Assembly (NCBI GenBank): GCA_036925085.1
Contig: JAUPFP010000003.1
Span: forward strand, 7,439,479 to 7,503,478
Source of the DNA: Brachycybe producta
Lineage: Eukaryota; Arthropoda; Diplopoda; Playtdesmida; Andrognathidae
Reading direction: 5' to 3'
Length of the DNA: 64,000 bases
A model generated the notes under the pieces. That model saw only the letters and a program-made list of their open reading frames with translations, had not been told where the DNA came from and searched no databases. This document shows, piece by piece, positions 10,251 to 21,570 of this stretch. The translations under genes and the position numbers were made by a program. How positions within the stretch are numbered: position 1 is the first letter of the stretch; each line of letters begins with the position of its first letter.

Positions 10251-13200
10251 AGCAATACAAAAATACTGCCAAAGGACAGGAAAAGGAAATTCCTCTTTGG
10301 GGACTTACTTTGCTTTTTCCAGCATCCAATAATCCTGGATCTTTGCCGTTTTGTCGGTGAAAACGACGTTTTTTCTTAAAAATAGCGGCAAACGTCCGTC
10401 TTTGCTTCAATTTCAAAACAAGATGGCGTTTAGCCGCTAATTTCACTGGCGAAACGGATAACAGCGGCGGTTTGGCGGCTAAAACATCATTAGCCGCCTC
10501 CATTGCTGTTACCATAGAGATTCTACTGTCGTCTGCCACTATAGGAGCAGATACACGGCCTGAATCTCTATGGAAAGACTCAGGAGAGAGATCTTTAGGA
10601 GAAATAACCTCTGCAGACTCTTCTTTGAGTTTGCAGTTGGGAATTGTGGATTTCTCCACCCAGCTTCCCCGGGACAACCGCCAACTGTCCGTGACAGACA
10701 GGCGGCACCCAGTCCAGGGGTCACTGCGCTCCCAATCCTTATTTCCCCAATTCAGGTCATCATCACAAAGCAGGGAATGACCCGCTCTCTCCCACCAGGA
10801 CAGGGACTTCCAAAGTCCCTGCACCACCCTGGTGCCTATTGGAGTTTCAGAGAAAGCTTGCAGAACCTCAAAAGCCCTGGGTTTCCTCGGACGGAGGTAA
10901 TACCGGGGCCGAGGTGCTTCCTCTGCCTCAGAGTCAGTTGACTCCACCACCAAGCTAGGCTGGCCAGAAGGTCCTGGAGAGACATCATCCCTCCTCTCAC
11001 TTCCAGCTGACCCAGACTCAGCATCACTGGACCCTTCAGAGTTCGATGAGGTTTCAGAGCCACCTAGGCCATCTTCCTCACGAACCCCACATGTGGGAAC
11101 GTACGGCTTCAAGTTATCCACATGAAACCGGTCCCGCACCTTCCGACCATACCCATCTACGAATTCTATCTCGTAGACCAGGTCGGAAACCTGCCGGACC
11201 ACCGTACCCAGTTCAGCCTTGTAAGCGAAATTCCACTTCTTGGCTTGACCGAGCTTCCCAGCCATGTCCCTTATCCAGACCTTATTACCAGGCTGGTATC
11301 GGGGTGGCTCCACCCGGCCGGCGTCATACCGACTCTTTTGTCTGGCTTGAGCGGCCGCCAAATTTTGACGAGCACGCTCCTCCACGGCTTGCTGGTCGGG
11401 CAAGTCACGGACCGGACCGTTAGGAAGGAGATTGTCAATCCCCAACCTAGGCTCACGACCAAACAACAATTGGTACGGAGACACTTCCGTGCTCTCCTGC
11501 ACCGCAGTGTTGTAGGCCCACACGGCGGGCCGCAATTTCTCCCACCAATCACGTTGGTCCTTGAGGGGATCAAGGTAACACTTGATGGTTTCCATCACGG
11601 TCTTGTTCGTACGCTCCGTAAGCCCATTAGCTTGCGGATGGTACGCCGTCGTGAAGTGCTGCGCTATATTATAGCGCTCCCGGAACTTTCGCAAAATCTT
11701 GCTACAGAACTGGGATCCACGATCCGAGATGAGAGTAGTCGGTGTGCCGTACACCGACATCTCATCTTTCAGAAACTTGACAACACAAGCGGCCGTAGCC
11801 CTTCGTACTGCCTTTGCCACGCCGTACCGGGTGAAGTAATCCACCATGATCAATACATATGTGACTCCACCCACGAACGTGGGAAAAGGCCCAACGAAGT
11901 CCATTCCCCAGGCATGAACCGGGTACTCAGGAACTATGGGTTGCAAGAATCCTTGAGCTCTTGCGAACTGTCGTACTCTCTGACACACCAAGCATGACTT
12001 AACATACTCCACCGTGTCACGTTTCATACCTAAACAGTAGAAACGAGTACGCATACGTTGGTAGGTCTTGTACACTCCGAAGTGACCAGCTTCGGAGCTA
12101 TCGTGCAACTTCCGCAAGCAGAAGGCTTGACACGACCTCGGCACCACCAACACAGTTCTGGTACGATCCTGAATGAATTTGATGGCATACAACAGTTTGT
12201 CTGCCACCACGAACTTGAACCTTAAGTCCGAGTCGGGGTCGGTGGAGAGCTCACGCTTCACCTTGGAGCACCAACTGTCGTTGGCCTGCTCCATTACCCA
12301 ATCCACCTCAGACCGGATCCGGTAAATGACCTCACCCACGTCGGCTTCGACGTGTTCAGGCAAAGAAGGATCAACAACTTCATTCACCGGATACCGACTC
12401 AGACAGTCAGCATCCTCGTGAAGTTTCCCCTTCGTGAACTGAATCTTATACCGGTACTCCTGCAACTGCATTTGCCAACGCCCCAACCTGCCCTGCAGGT
12501 TTTTGGCAGTCTGCAAATGACAGAGCGCATGGTGATCAGTTACGATCACAAAGTCCCGGTTAAAGATGTAAGGTCGGAATTTACCCACGGCAAACATGAT
12601 CGCCAAGCATTCCTGCTCGGTGACACTATACCGTGTTTCCGGTCCCTTCATGAGACGGCTAGCATAGGCCAGAACCCGAGGAGCCTTGTCCTCAGGTAAC
12701 TTCTGGTATACTACGACACCTAGACCGTACCCACTAGCATCGGTGTGAATTAACACCTCACCACGTGGATCGTACATGGTGAGCACCGGTGCTTCGGTTA
12801 AAAATGCCTTTAACCGTTCGAAAGCTAGACCACACTGCTCCGACCAGTCAAAGGACGCATCCTTCCTGGTCAGGTCATGCAGTGGTCTTGCGATCTTGAC
12901 AAAGTCCTTGATGAACCTACGGTAGTAGCCGGCCAGTCCAAGAAAACTTCGGACGGCGGTCACCGTTGTAGGGACATCGAACTCTTCGACTGCTCTTACG
13001 AGTCCCGGGTCCGGAGCAACTCCCTCGGCACTCACAATGTGACCGAGATATTTGACTTTGTCAAAACCGAAGAAACACTTCTTCGGCTGGAGTTTCAGCT
13101 CCGCCTCTCGTAACAGTCTCAGGACAGTACTCAAGCGTTCGAGAAACTGCTCAAAGGTGCTCCCAAAGACGATAATATCGTCTAGGTACACCAAGCAGCT

Positions 13201-13368
13201 CTCCCACTTGTGTCCCGCCAACAAGAGGTCTAACGCTCTTTGCATAGTGGCAGGAGCATTGCAGAGTCCAAAAGGCATTTTTCGGAACTCAAACAGACCT
13301 TGAGCAAATGAATGCTGTCTTCTCAATGTCTTGCTCCGCCATCCTGACCTGCCAGTAACCACTAGCAA
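9772..13368 (-). pseudogene. pol: E1 pol, second part: RT, RNase H, integrase, long tail
   Basis: 1198 codons continuing RT after a frameshift near 13310. In order: RT palm with the LVYLDDIIVFG active site (13180-13200); RNase H with HTDASGYGLG, TEQECLAIMF and VTDHHALC; the integrase zinc finger (H-H-C-C; GHFGVYKTYQRMR..SCLVCQRVR); the DDE core (MDFVGPFP, ISDRGSQF, ANGLTERTNK); and a C-terminal module ending DRFHVDNLKPYVP, as in Gypsy integrases without a chromodomain. After that come about 380 further residues: an acidic Ser-rich linker, RPRYYLRPRKPR, then a tail with a hydrophobic segment (FSCPLAVFLYCFWVCQAVID). The tail frame is also open in E3, but it overlaps the palindrome region, so its coding status is uncertain. 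E2 ends its pol soon after the NLKPY module. Confidence 0.93.
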
Positions 13369-15238
13369 GGTCTAGGGTTGCGAAATACTTCGCCCCAGCA
13401 AGTGAATCGAGGGCATCATCGATGCGAGGTAACGGGTACTGATCCGCCTTAGTTTGGGCATTCAGTCACCGATAGTCCACACAAAAACGAAAGCCACCAT
13501 CCTTCTTGCGAACAAGCAAGATAGGGCTCGCGTAAGGACTATGCGAAGGTTGGATTACCCCTGCATCCAACATCTTCGCTACCTCTTCTCTCTCGATTGC
13601 ACGAGCCCCCGGAGCGGTTCTTCGCAATCCTTCACGCACCGGAGGTAACCCACCGGTATCATTTGTGTGCTCGACGAGCGGGGTTTCCCCCAGCTCTGTA
13701 TAATCGAACGCAAAATGATCACGGCGTTCCAGCAGGAACTCCCGAAGCTGTGCCGCCTCCTCAGGCTTCAGACTAGGTCCGATTTTAAGGCACTCTTCGA
13801 GAGTGGGCTTGACTTCCGCATTGAGGATTCGGCGACCTTTCTTGGTTGCCCCTCTCAACTTAGGCGGAAGCCCCCCTGGTCGACCATCTCCATGAGTGGG
13901 GTCTCCCCCTCTCAACTTAGATGGATCGTCCAGTCCCACCACTAGGGCTGCCTCCACAGCTTGAGCTGTCGCCACACCCTCCCCTGTCTCCAGGGCAATG
14001 GGTACGTCGGCGACGTTCTCAAGCCAAATGTCGTAAGAGCCTTCCTCTGTGGCTTCGGCAATTCCTGCCACTGCCAACAGACCACGGCCACCTAAGGCTT
14101 TACGATGGGGCTCAACGAGAAGCAGCTGTCCAGGGCCAGCATGCTCTATCAAGCTCACGGAAACTACCTTCCGCTCATGAGCTGATAACCATACGTTCTG
14201 CAACAGTCGCAGGGAACAAACTTCCCCGCTCCTAATTGGAGAACTGATCTCGGCGAGCGTGGGTGACACAATGTCAACCCACCCATCCACCTTTTCAGGC
14301 TCCGCAGGCATACCTTCCGGGAACCCGAAAGGAGGGAGTAGCACCGGCTCCACAGAATCGTGAAGCCTCGCCAACACCTCCACCACCGAGTTCGGAAGTT
14401 GTACCGAAGTACCCTGCAAAGCCTGAACGGCCAGTGCAGCATGAAGAGCATCTGGATGTGCATTCCAGATGTCTTCCCGGAAATAAACTTTCCGGCTCAC
14501 GACGTCCAACATTAACCCAAACCGGGAAGCCAGGTCAACACCTATTACGGCTTCCCCTTCACCCTCAATGAGGAGAAGATGGGTATGTATGGACCGCCCG
14601 TGGATTGACATGTCCACGTACATGACTCCTATCTGGATGGAGTACCCGCTCATGCCCGTCAGGAATGAAGGGAGGCTAACCTCCTGCACCGGTAACTCCA
14701 TCTCCCGTGCCACCGACATGCTCATGACCGATACTTCGGCCCCGGTGTCGACGATCGACTCAACCAGCCGACCATCCATCGACACCAGAACACGCGGTGC
14801 CCCACGCAAGTAAGCACGGCTCTGTAATTCAGGAATGGGCAACCATCGTTGCCCGACATTACTTCTCTGAGCCTCATCCGTCTTTCCGTCCCCAGGGGAC
14901 AGTCGTACCGGATGCTCAGGGGCCTGGCTTCCCGTCTCCACACCAGGAGAACCACCAGGCCTGGGTGACAGCATGGGCGCACCAACGCTCGAAGCCCTCG
15001 TAATGCCCGTACCGTTCGGACCTTCCTCCCCCTCATCAGGGAAGAAAGGTGCCACCCAGCTCTCCAGCCGGGCAAGCGCAGCTTCCAGTGTGGGGCTTGG
15101 CTCCTGAAATACCCACTGGGTAATTTCTGGGTCCGCAGACCTAGCCAGAGGCACCCCTGCTTCATGCAGGATACCCACATATCTGGAGACTGCCCGAAGG
15201 TACGCTCCTTCTTTACTTCGCCGGCCTTTCCCGGGCAC
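13369..15238 (-). pseudogene. pol: E1 pol, first part: protease and start of RT
   Basis: An open frame of 590 codons from 15238 to 13466 with an aspartic protease (SIVDTGAEVSVMS near 14745) and the RT start (SPYASPILLVRKKDGG, FRFCVDYR). It stops at a TGA just after FRFCVDYR where E2 has AAA (Lys), and a one-base deletion near 13310 puts the rest of RT into the next frame. Gag and this ORF share a frame, separated by TGA at 15270-15272 and a TAA about ten codons later. The gag-pol step is therefore either broken here or uses readthrough. Confidence 0.9.
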
Positions 15239-15269
15239 CTGAGTTTTGTAGCATTACCGGTCGGCTGCA

Positions 15270-16765
15270 GCTCAGTTCTGCAGGGACCGGCGCCGGTTTA
15301 ACGAGGGCGGGCCCTCGTTTCTGGCGACAGGTAGATAGAACATCTGTCCATCAATTACGGTGGACAGATACTCTCGGCCCTGCAGTTCTACGGGTGCTAG
15401 ACCCGGCAGGTACTGCACCACTGGGCTTTCGCCCGGTGGTACTCGAGCAACCTGTCCTTGGGCAACAGCCTTTGGACAGTCCTTCCTAAGGTGACCCATC
15501 TGGTTACACCGAAAGCATGGACCTGGTTGCCTACGAGTAGGACCTCCACCTCCAGCCGTTTGGCTGGAACCTGACGGGGCTGCTGTGGACTTATTTCCAC
15601 CCTGGCTCTGCCGCTTCGTCTTTCTTCCCTTCTGCCCTCCGGTCTTGGCAGTAGCTCCGTCCGATTTGGAAGGTGCCGCTGCCTTCGCACCCGAAGAGGT
15701 AGAAGTAGACGTAGCAGAGCCTTTGGGCTTTGCCACAGCACCAGAGGCCTTGACCGTAGCCTGGGCCCCTGGTACCGACAAGGTACGGGCAGGTAACGCT
15801 CCCGCCGTAAGCATGTCGGCCTCGACCAACATTGCCTCGGTGGTAAAGTCCCTGACCGTCTCAGCTTTCGATCCCCAGAGCGCTCTGAGAATCTCCGGCT
15901 GCAGTTTCTTCTTATATCGGAGGAGTCGACAAGACTCATCCTCACCAGGAGAAACTCGTTCCGCTAGCTCAACAAAGCGCCAGTAGAACGCCTGGAGTGA
16001 TTCCGCAGGCCCTTGCTTCATGGCCTCGAAACGGTCAAAACAGGCCTGAGCCTGATTCTTGGTTCCAAAGCGGTGAAGCATAGCCTGCCTCAACTGCGGC
16101 CAGGTCAGGTTCGGCTTGAACTCCACCAAACAGGAGTAATGTTCCTCAGCCGAACCATCGAGCAGGTACGTAAAGAAACTGCACCTGGCCTCATCCGTCC
16201 AGCGCTGAGCCCGAGCTTTGGCTTCGAACTGCCGGAGGAAAGGCGTAATGTCCTCTCGTCCATCATAACGGATGAATGAGTGAACCGGGTTAAAGAACCC
16301 AAACGCCTGAATCTCCGACGGGACAGTCGGTGCAGGCGTCCACGGCGCGGTACTTACCCGCCGTGGTGCCCTGCTCCGGTTCCCCGAAGTCTCAGCATCG
16401 GGTTCAGCATCCACGGGTTCCACCAAGTGGACCCGTGGTCGCTGAACGGGCGGAGGAACTCCCCGACCACCTCCCGCAGGAGCGGTCCGAGTTCCTCCAC
16501 CTGGAGGCACCCGCCTGGCCGGAGCCGGCGGCACCTCCCTACCTGCACCTTCCCGGTGCACGGGCGACGGTGTGAACCGAGGTTGCGACCGATGGAGCCG
16601 CCCGATCCCTGGGGAAAGATGACCCTGCCATCGCAGTTCATCCATCCCCCTGGCAACCTCACGGAGCTCCTCCTCAGTCATCGATGCCAACCATGACGTT
16701 ATGTTCACTGAGGATGGCCCCGGGGTCCCTACCACCTCTCCCGCTAAGGGAATACCCCCGTCCAA
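15270..16765 (-). CDS. gag: E1 gag (capsid and nucleocapsid)
   Basis: 497 codons. A Pro/Arg-rich N-terminus is followed by a retrotransposon-type capsid domain (about residues 150-290: FFNPVHSFIRYDGREDITPF, FLRQFEAKARAQRW, ESLQAFYWRFVELAERV), a Lys/Ser/Thr-rich linker and one CCHC zinc knuckle (CFRCNQMGHLRKDC, about residue 425). Gag assembles the particle and binds the RNA. The start is uncertain: Met at 16765 lies inside the end of ORF0, and MTEEELREVARG is a later candidate. No frame break is seen in this copy. Confidence 0.92.
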
Positions 16766-17090
16766 CCGGACGGGAGGCGGTGGAGGTTAACAGGCCGGCC
16801 ATAGGCCGTCCGCCTGTCCCAGTCGGGGTCGGTAACCTTCCATCACCACCGGCTGCCGGTGCTCCACCGGAGACAGTGCCAGGACGGTGCGACCACACCG
16901 TCACAAAGTCTCCCGCCGGAGGTGAGTCCGTAGAGACAATCTCTATGACACCTTCCTCCGTGGAGTCACCGGGTACGTTCCCGCCAACAGCACCCCCAAC
17001 AGGGTGCTGCCCCTCCGGCCGCCTACCACGGCCGAAGGTGCGGGAACGCAACTCCAACTCTTCCAACAAACTGCTTCCCCAACCAGACAT
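16674..17090 (-). CDS. ORF0 upstream of gag (E1)
   Basis: 138 codons from MSGWGSSLLEELELRSRTF to GIDD, Gly/Pro-rich, with no known domain. It lies in the leader after the hairpin array and overlaps the start of gag by about 90 nt. Relative to ORF0, gag is in the +1 frame. E2 has a related frame (27135-27402) with a shared ST.ARPVGRG motif and the same +1 relation to gag. It may be a small upstream protein or the N-terminus of a frameshifted Gag. Confidence 0.55.
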   Translation of the reverse strand: MSGWGSSLLEELELRSRTFGRGRRPEGQHPVGGAVGGNVPGDSTEEGVIEIVSTDSPPAGDFVTVWSHRPGTVSGGAPAAGGDGRLPTPTGTGGRPMAGLLTSTASRPVGRGYSLSGRGGRDPGAILSEHNVMVGIDD

Positions 17091-17149
17091 CGGGAAAACA
17101 GGGTCTTAGCCGATTTCGTCCGTGCAAACACGGGCAAAACTGGCCACCA

Positions 17150-18004
17150 CTTGTCAGAAGAAACTCTACCGTAAAATACGGTGAATTTACGGACAACAGT
17201 CCGCAAAACACCGACAATTAACGGTAGAACCGTAAACTAACGCAGTTTCACGGACAAAAGTCCGTGTCCCACGGTTAGATTTACGGTGGAGTTCCTTCTT
17301 ACCGTTTTCGACCGGTGATATACGGACAACCGTCCGTTATTCACCGTCTATTCGCGGTAAAAAGCTCTTTCACCGTCCTAGAACGGAGATACACGGACAA
17401 CGGTCCGTAATCTACCGTCCACCAACGGTGAAACTGTCTTCCTACCGTGTTCGAACGGTGATTCACGGACAAAAGTCCGTAATCCACCGTCTACTTACGG
17501 TAAAACTTGACCGTAACCCGGTTTGACCACGGTATCACGGACAAAAGTCCGTGTCCCACGGTAAATCACCGGTAAACCTGGCCGTAGACGGGTTTCCGCC
17601 GTAGTTCCACGGACAAAAGTCCGTGCCCTACGGTGTAATACCTGTCTATCGGACAAGCTACGGCTGTAGTTCTCCTAAGTTCTCCTTTTCACCGGGTTCT
17701 ACCGGTCTTGCACGGTAAATCACCGTGCTACCGGTATACTGACGGTGAAAATGACCGTTATCCCGCGTTCGGACGGTCCTGCACGGTCAACCACCGTGCC
17801 CACCGTCCTACTTACGGATAACCTAGGGCTTTCCCTGGTGACCACCGCGGTATCATGGACAACCGTCCGTGTCCCACGGTCCTTCACCGGACTACTACGC
17901 CCTAAGCCGCGATCGGCCGTAGTTCCGTGGACAAATGTCCACGCCCTACCGGCACCACACGACTCCGGTCTTACCGACCGCACAAGAGAGGCTGGTGGTA
18001 GCGC
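17150..18004 (-). repeat. Leader hairpin array of E1, about 72-nt period
   Basis: Between the primer site and ORF0 lie repeated perfect hairpins of the type CACGGAC-loop-GTCCGTG: at 17189-17203, 17249-17266, 17322-17337, 17393-17408, 17465-17480, 17536-17553, 17608-17625, about 17852-17868 and about 17925-17942. Each is flanked by further ACGGT/ACCGT pairs. Centre-to-centre steps are mostly 71-73 nt. The loop is usually TTTT on the sense strand, and the copy at 17925 has a paired swap (CGTGGAC with GTCCACG). Packaging, dimerisation or translation control are plausible, untested roles. Confidence 0.85.
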
Positions 18005-18022
18005 TACCCGGCGCCTCCACCA
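18005..18022 (-). promoter_or_regulatory. Primer binding site of E1
   Basis: Two bases after the LTR end the sense strand reads TGGTGGAGGCGCCGGGTA. It starts with TGG, the complement of tRNA CCA, as expected for minus-strand priming. E2 has the same 18 nt and E4 a variant (TGGTGGAGGTGCCAGATA). I do not assign the tRNA. Confidence 0.75.
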
Positions 18023-18024
18023 AT

Positions 18025-18808
18025 TGTAATGACCCGACTTGGTCGCTACAATGACCTACGGCAAATTTCCCTAACTTACCGCCGTTGACCCTCCTTGGGA
18101 CGGGTCGAAGCGCTGGCCAGCCCTCCTCTTGCACCCGTCCGTGCCACGGGTAGTGCCGATCGGAGGATCCTCCACGCCGCAAGTCGACGGACGAATGGCC
18201 GCTGAACAAGACGAGGAATCCACGGTAAATCCCCGATGGATCTTACCGTGGATAAACCGCGCGCGCGAAGCACCGGCCGACATGCCGGAAAACATGACGG
18301 ACAGGACGGTGACGGTGACGGTGAAAACCCACCGGAAACCCCCAGTCTCCTCGCGGTAACTTCCCCAGTAATATTAAGAAATAAGACACGGACACCAGTG
18401 GTTGAGAGTGAAAATAATAGTAGATTTATTCCACAAGAATAAATGATAAATAAAACACTTGCTGTTAAAGAGATGGCAATTGATGAATCTCCTGGCTAAT
18501 CCAGCCAGGAGAGGAGGTCATTGACCTCTTCAGACAAAGAAAACAAGTGATGAATGGTGGCCATCTTGGCCACCTGCTGAATTGATGAGAGCACAATTAA
18601 ACATGCAACAGCATGAAGGGTTCACTTTCCACTGCCCAGATATAATGGCCGCCGCCATATATATCACCCCCAGGCTGCTCCACCTGGGGGAGGACAGGGA
18701 CCCTTGCTGGCCATTTTGTCGTCTGCCTGGCAACCAATTTATAAGTGCCTAGCAGACGACATGGGAATTTAGTTCTGCTCCAAAAAGGAGCAGAACTGGG
18801 TCGTCACA
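18025..18808 (-). mobile_element. 5' LTR of E1
   Basis: 784 bp, the partner of 5873-6617. It keeps the CTCCTGGCT/AGCCAGGAG hairpin (18489-18511) that the 3' LTR has lost. It would contain the element's promoter (TATA region near 18655-18665) and poly(A) signal. Confidence 0.95.
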
Positions 18809-19370
18809 CATGTTTACAAAAAAATTCAAACACAAGTGTTGCAGAACCACTTTTTTTCAATGGTAAAAAAAACCATGAAAATGACGATTTTCGGCAAAAT
18901 GTACAATTTGTTTTCAGCGTAGTTTTTGTGTTTATTAATACATATTAACTGCATTGGTATTTCTGAATTCGTCTTTGAATACAGAATTCAATGATGTGTT
19001 TTATGTGAAAATGGCGCTTTTTTTCCATAATACAGGGGGCATCAAAAAAGCTACATTTTTCGAAATTTGCAACTTTTTAGGGAATTTCTTTCCCCAAATT
19101 TTAAATAAATACCAACAATAATGAATATATGGCGTGTTAATATATAAAATGTAGATGATACCCTGAAAATCTCATACAAATCTGTCTTACGGTTTACAAG
19201 ATATTGAATTTTAAAATTTTACAGAAAATTGCATTTTTGCATCCGATACCCAAACTTTGGGAATTATTTTCTCAACAAAAAATAAGGGTCTAATTATTTT
19301 GTAATCCCTACACAATTTAATTTTCATCAAAATTGGTGACAATGAGTAGTATGCCCTGCCTGACTGGTGA
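18809..19370. mobile_element. Foldback element FB1, remaining right arm
   Basis: Continues the right arm after E1, complementary to 4661-5170 (for example GGTTTACAAGATATTGAATT near 19192 against the left arm near 4850). It ends at ATGCCCTGCCTGACTGGTGA (19351-19370), the exact complement of the left terminus. Confidence 0.85.
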
Positions 19371-20681
19371 TGGATTAGCACAATTTAACTACAGTTTATC
19401 ACAGGCCTAGCATTAGAATTTCTTTTGCTCAGCTCTTCTATGAACATCATCAATTTCTAATTGGTTTGTTACTTTGTCTGATGTCATAAAAGGGTGCATG
19501 TAGATAGCTTCTTGCAAGATATGTACTTGCAGAGATATTGTAGATAGATATATACTGTAGTATAACTGTATATGTAGAAAGCTATGAAGATGCATCTGAA
19601 TCCCCCTATCTTGCATGTGCAGGGTGGTTGTTGGGGTGCCAAGGTACCATAATTTAGTTGTTGGGTCATAGGAAGTATTCAAATGTGGCATAGAATTTTT
19701 CAACTGACCATCCAAATCACCTTAAAAATGAAAATTAATCCAAAAAAGATACAATATAATGGTGTACAAAATGTGAAAAAACAGTAGAAATACTTCATTT
19801 TTAAAAATCTGACATTTGGGTCTGCCCTACTTCTTGCAAACCGTGGGCAAATAATGACTGTGAAGTAGTATAGGAAAATTCATTTCTGCATCATTTTTTT
19901 CTATAAGTAAACATAGAGAATTTGTGTCAACACAGATGTGTTAACTATATAATTATATTATTCAGATGATAATAAGTGTGTATAGGAAAGATATTCATGA
20001 CAAGTTAATAATTTCAGAATAAACAATAACGAGTGTATGAGTCATGCACTATCTCGCTATATTATTGTCAAGGGTAAACCAGTAGTTTCATGTACTATTT
20101 GTGCATGTATTAGTGCGCTACTATGAAATTTATTGGAGCCATCGTATGAAAGTATTCAATATGTGAATTTCTACTAAAATTGCTGTTGATGTGTATCGTA
20201 TGACTAAACAATCGTGTGAATTCAAACTTCTCACAAAAGATTCACAAACTCCCTGAACAGGCTCAAAATAAGAATATTCAAGCATTTGAATCCACAGCAA
20301 CAACTTTAAAAAACTGTTTCAAAATTGAACCAAGAATTAACCTTCTTGTTGAATGGAGTTTATCAAGGGTCACCTTCTTTTGGTAAAATTGTGGTAGCTT
20401 ATGCACTCGTACACCAACTAGCAAGATCTGAATTCGAGAAAACAACAGCGGTGCAAATCGATAAATATGTGTTCAAGTTATTTGCATAGTGGCTTCGAAC
20501 TAATGGATCATGGCATGCCATGGGTGATGTTTATATGATTCCAGATTTTACAGCGAGTGACTATTTATGTCATTCCGCAATTACTTGTAATTAGTACTTT
20601 ATTTTTATTCTTAAAAATGTAACAAACATGTATTACAAGTGATACAACTCAAATTAGGTTATTTTAAAATACTTCTGTTTC
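19371..20681. other. AT-rich region, no gene recognised
   Basis: Many stops in all frames. It may include older parts of the Polinton that starts to be recognisable at about 21355, but I can identify no protein here. Confidence 0.5.
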
Positions 20682-20847
20682 ACAGACTCCAGCTGACCCT
20701 GAGATAAAGTCTGTTTATCCCATGGTCAGCTGGAGTCTGTTGCAGAAATTTCAATGCTTCTTATTACTATTGAAACTTCTGCATCTGCAAATTTTCTTGT
20801 GCACAGGCTTGGCAAGTATGGCAAGCTGTGGGCAAGAAAATTTGCAG
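20682..20847. repeat. Cluster of three adjacent hairpins
   Basis: Arms are: 20682-20698 with 20724-20740 (17 bp, exact; ACAGACTCCAGCTGACC), 20741-20754 with 20770-20783 (14 bp, one mismatch) and 20785-20799 with 20833-20847 (15 bp, exact; CTGCAAATTTTCTTG). This may be a small foldback or MITE-like insertion. Confidence 0.75.
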
Positions 20848-21354
20848 CAGAAGTTTTCAACATCTTATTAGCGATACTTTAGGGACAATGGAACCCTACT
20901 ATCATAAAAGTAATAGATACTATGATACTGATGTAATGATGATACTATGTTACTTGAATTATTTTTATTCAGTTGTCTATCAATGCAGTCTGGGGTTGGC
21001 AGACATCACATAAATTTGATATTTTTTTCTGAATACAGGGCACCTCCGCAATCTATTCATTTCTAGAAAAGTAGATAAACCCCTCAGGATGGGAGCCATT
21101 TATCACAGAGCTGAAAAAATGAATGTCTCGGTCGCTAATAGCTAATCACAAGCGATAGGATTATCATCCAAATATCAAAGAATCCGACAGTTTTGTATGA
21201 ACAGAATCACGAAAAACAAAAAAAACTGAAAGATTTATTACAATTGATCCTCCAGTTGGTCATTCGTGGGTGTTTACTGCCTTCATGCGGCTACTTGGAA
21301 AGAAATTTACTCGGGGTGAAATGCCTGGTTAAGAATGCAAAATGCCTACATTTT

Positions 21355-21570
21355 ACATAAACCAGTGAGAAGAACCATTTGTGAAAAATCGAATGCTTGT
21401 CAGTAAAATACACGATGTATGGCTTACGAAAAAGAGATTAATGGTTTATCTTTTGAACCGTATTGATGTATTTTCAAAATATGCTTGGGTTCAACAATTA
21501 AAACCAAAAACTGGAAAGGAAGTGATTGCTGCATCAAAAAATATTTTGTGGGGTGAAAAAGAAATTTAAA
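21355..21570 (+). pseudogene. Polinton/Maverick integrase remnant
   Basis: A frame-shifted remnant reading LHKPVRRTICEK, then IHDVW, then IDVFSKYAWVQQLKPKTGKE (about 21465-21525). The core strand with VFSKYAWV and the LHKPVRR block before it are characteristic of the retrovirus-like integrase that Polintons use for insertion. The D of IDVFSKY is kept; the others are lost. At least two frameshifts and stops make it non-functional. It lies on the same strand as the capsid remnants downstream. Confidence 0.75.

Larger units (their letters stand above)
5873..18808 (-). mobile_element. Gypsy element E1, nearly complete, 12.9 kb
   Basis: A Ty3/Gypsy element on the minus strand. It has a 5' LTR (18025-18808), primer site, hairpin-array leader, ORF0, gag, protease-RT-RNase H-integrase, a spacer, ORF3, polypurine tract and a 3' LTR (5873-6617). 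The 4-bp target duplication CATG lies at 5869-5872 and 18809-18812, inside the FB1 right arm. The two LTRs differ by roughly seven substitutions and a few indels by eye, so the insertion is fairly young. The coding damage I see is one nonsense codon and one frameshift in RT and one nonsense codon in ORF3. At about 12.9 kb it is long for a Gypsy element because of ORF3 and the long leader. Confidence 0.95.

Noticed and set aside
11122-11997. 291-codon plus-strand ORF
   Set aside because: It lies exactly antisense to the integrase domain of E1 pol; no independent signal.
17150-18004. Regular repeats that could suggest a CRISPR array
   Set aside because: The repeats are inverted hairpins in a retrotransposon leader, not identical direct repeats with unique spacers, and the genome is eukaryotic.
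18005-18022. tRNA gene at the primer site
   Set aside because: Only 18 nt complementary to a tRNA 3' end; no cloverleaf on either strand.
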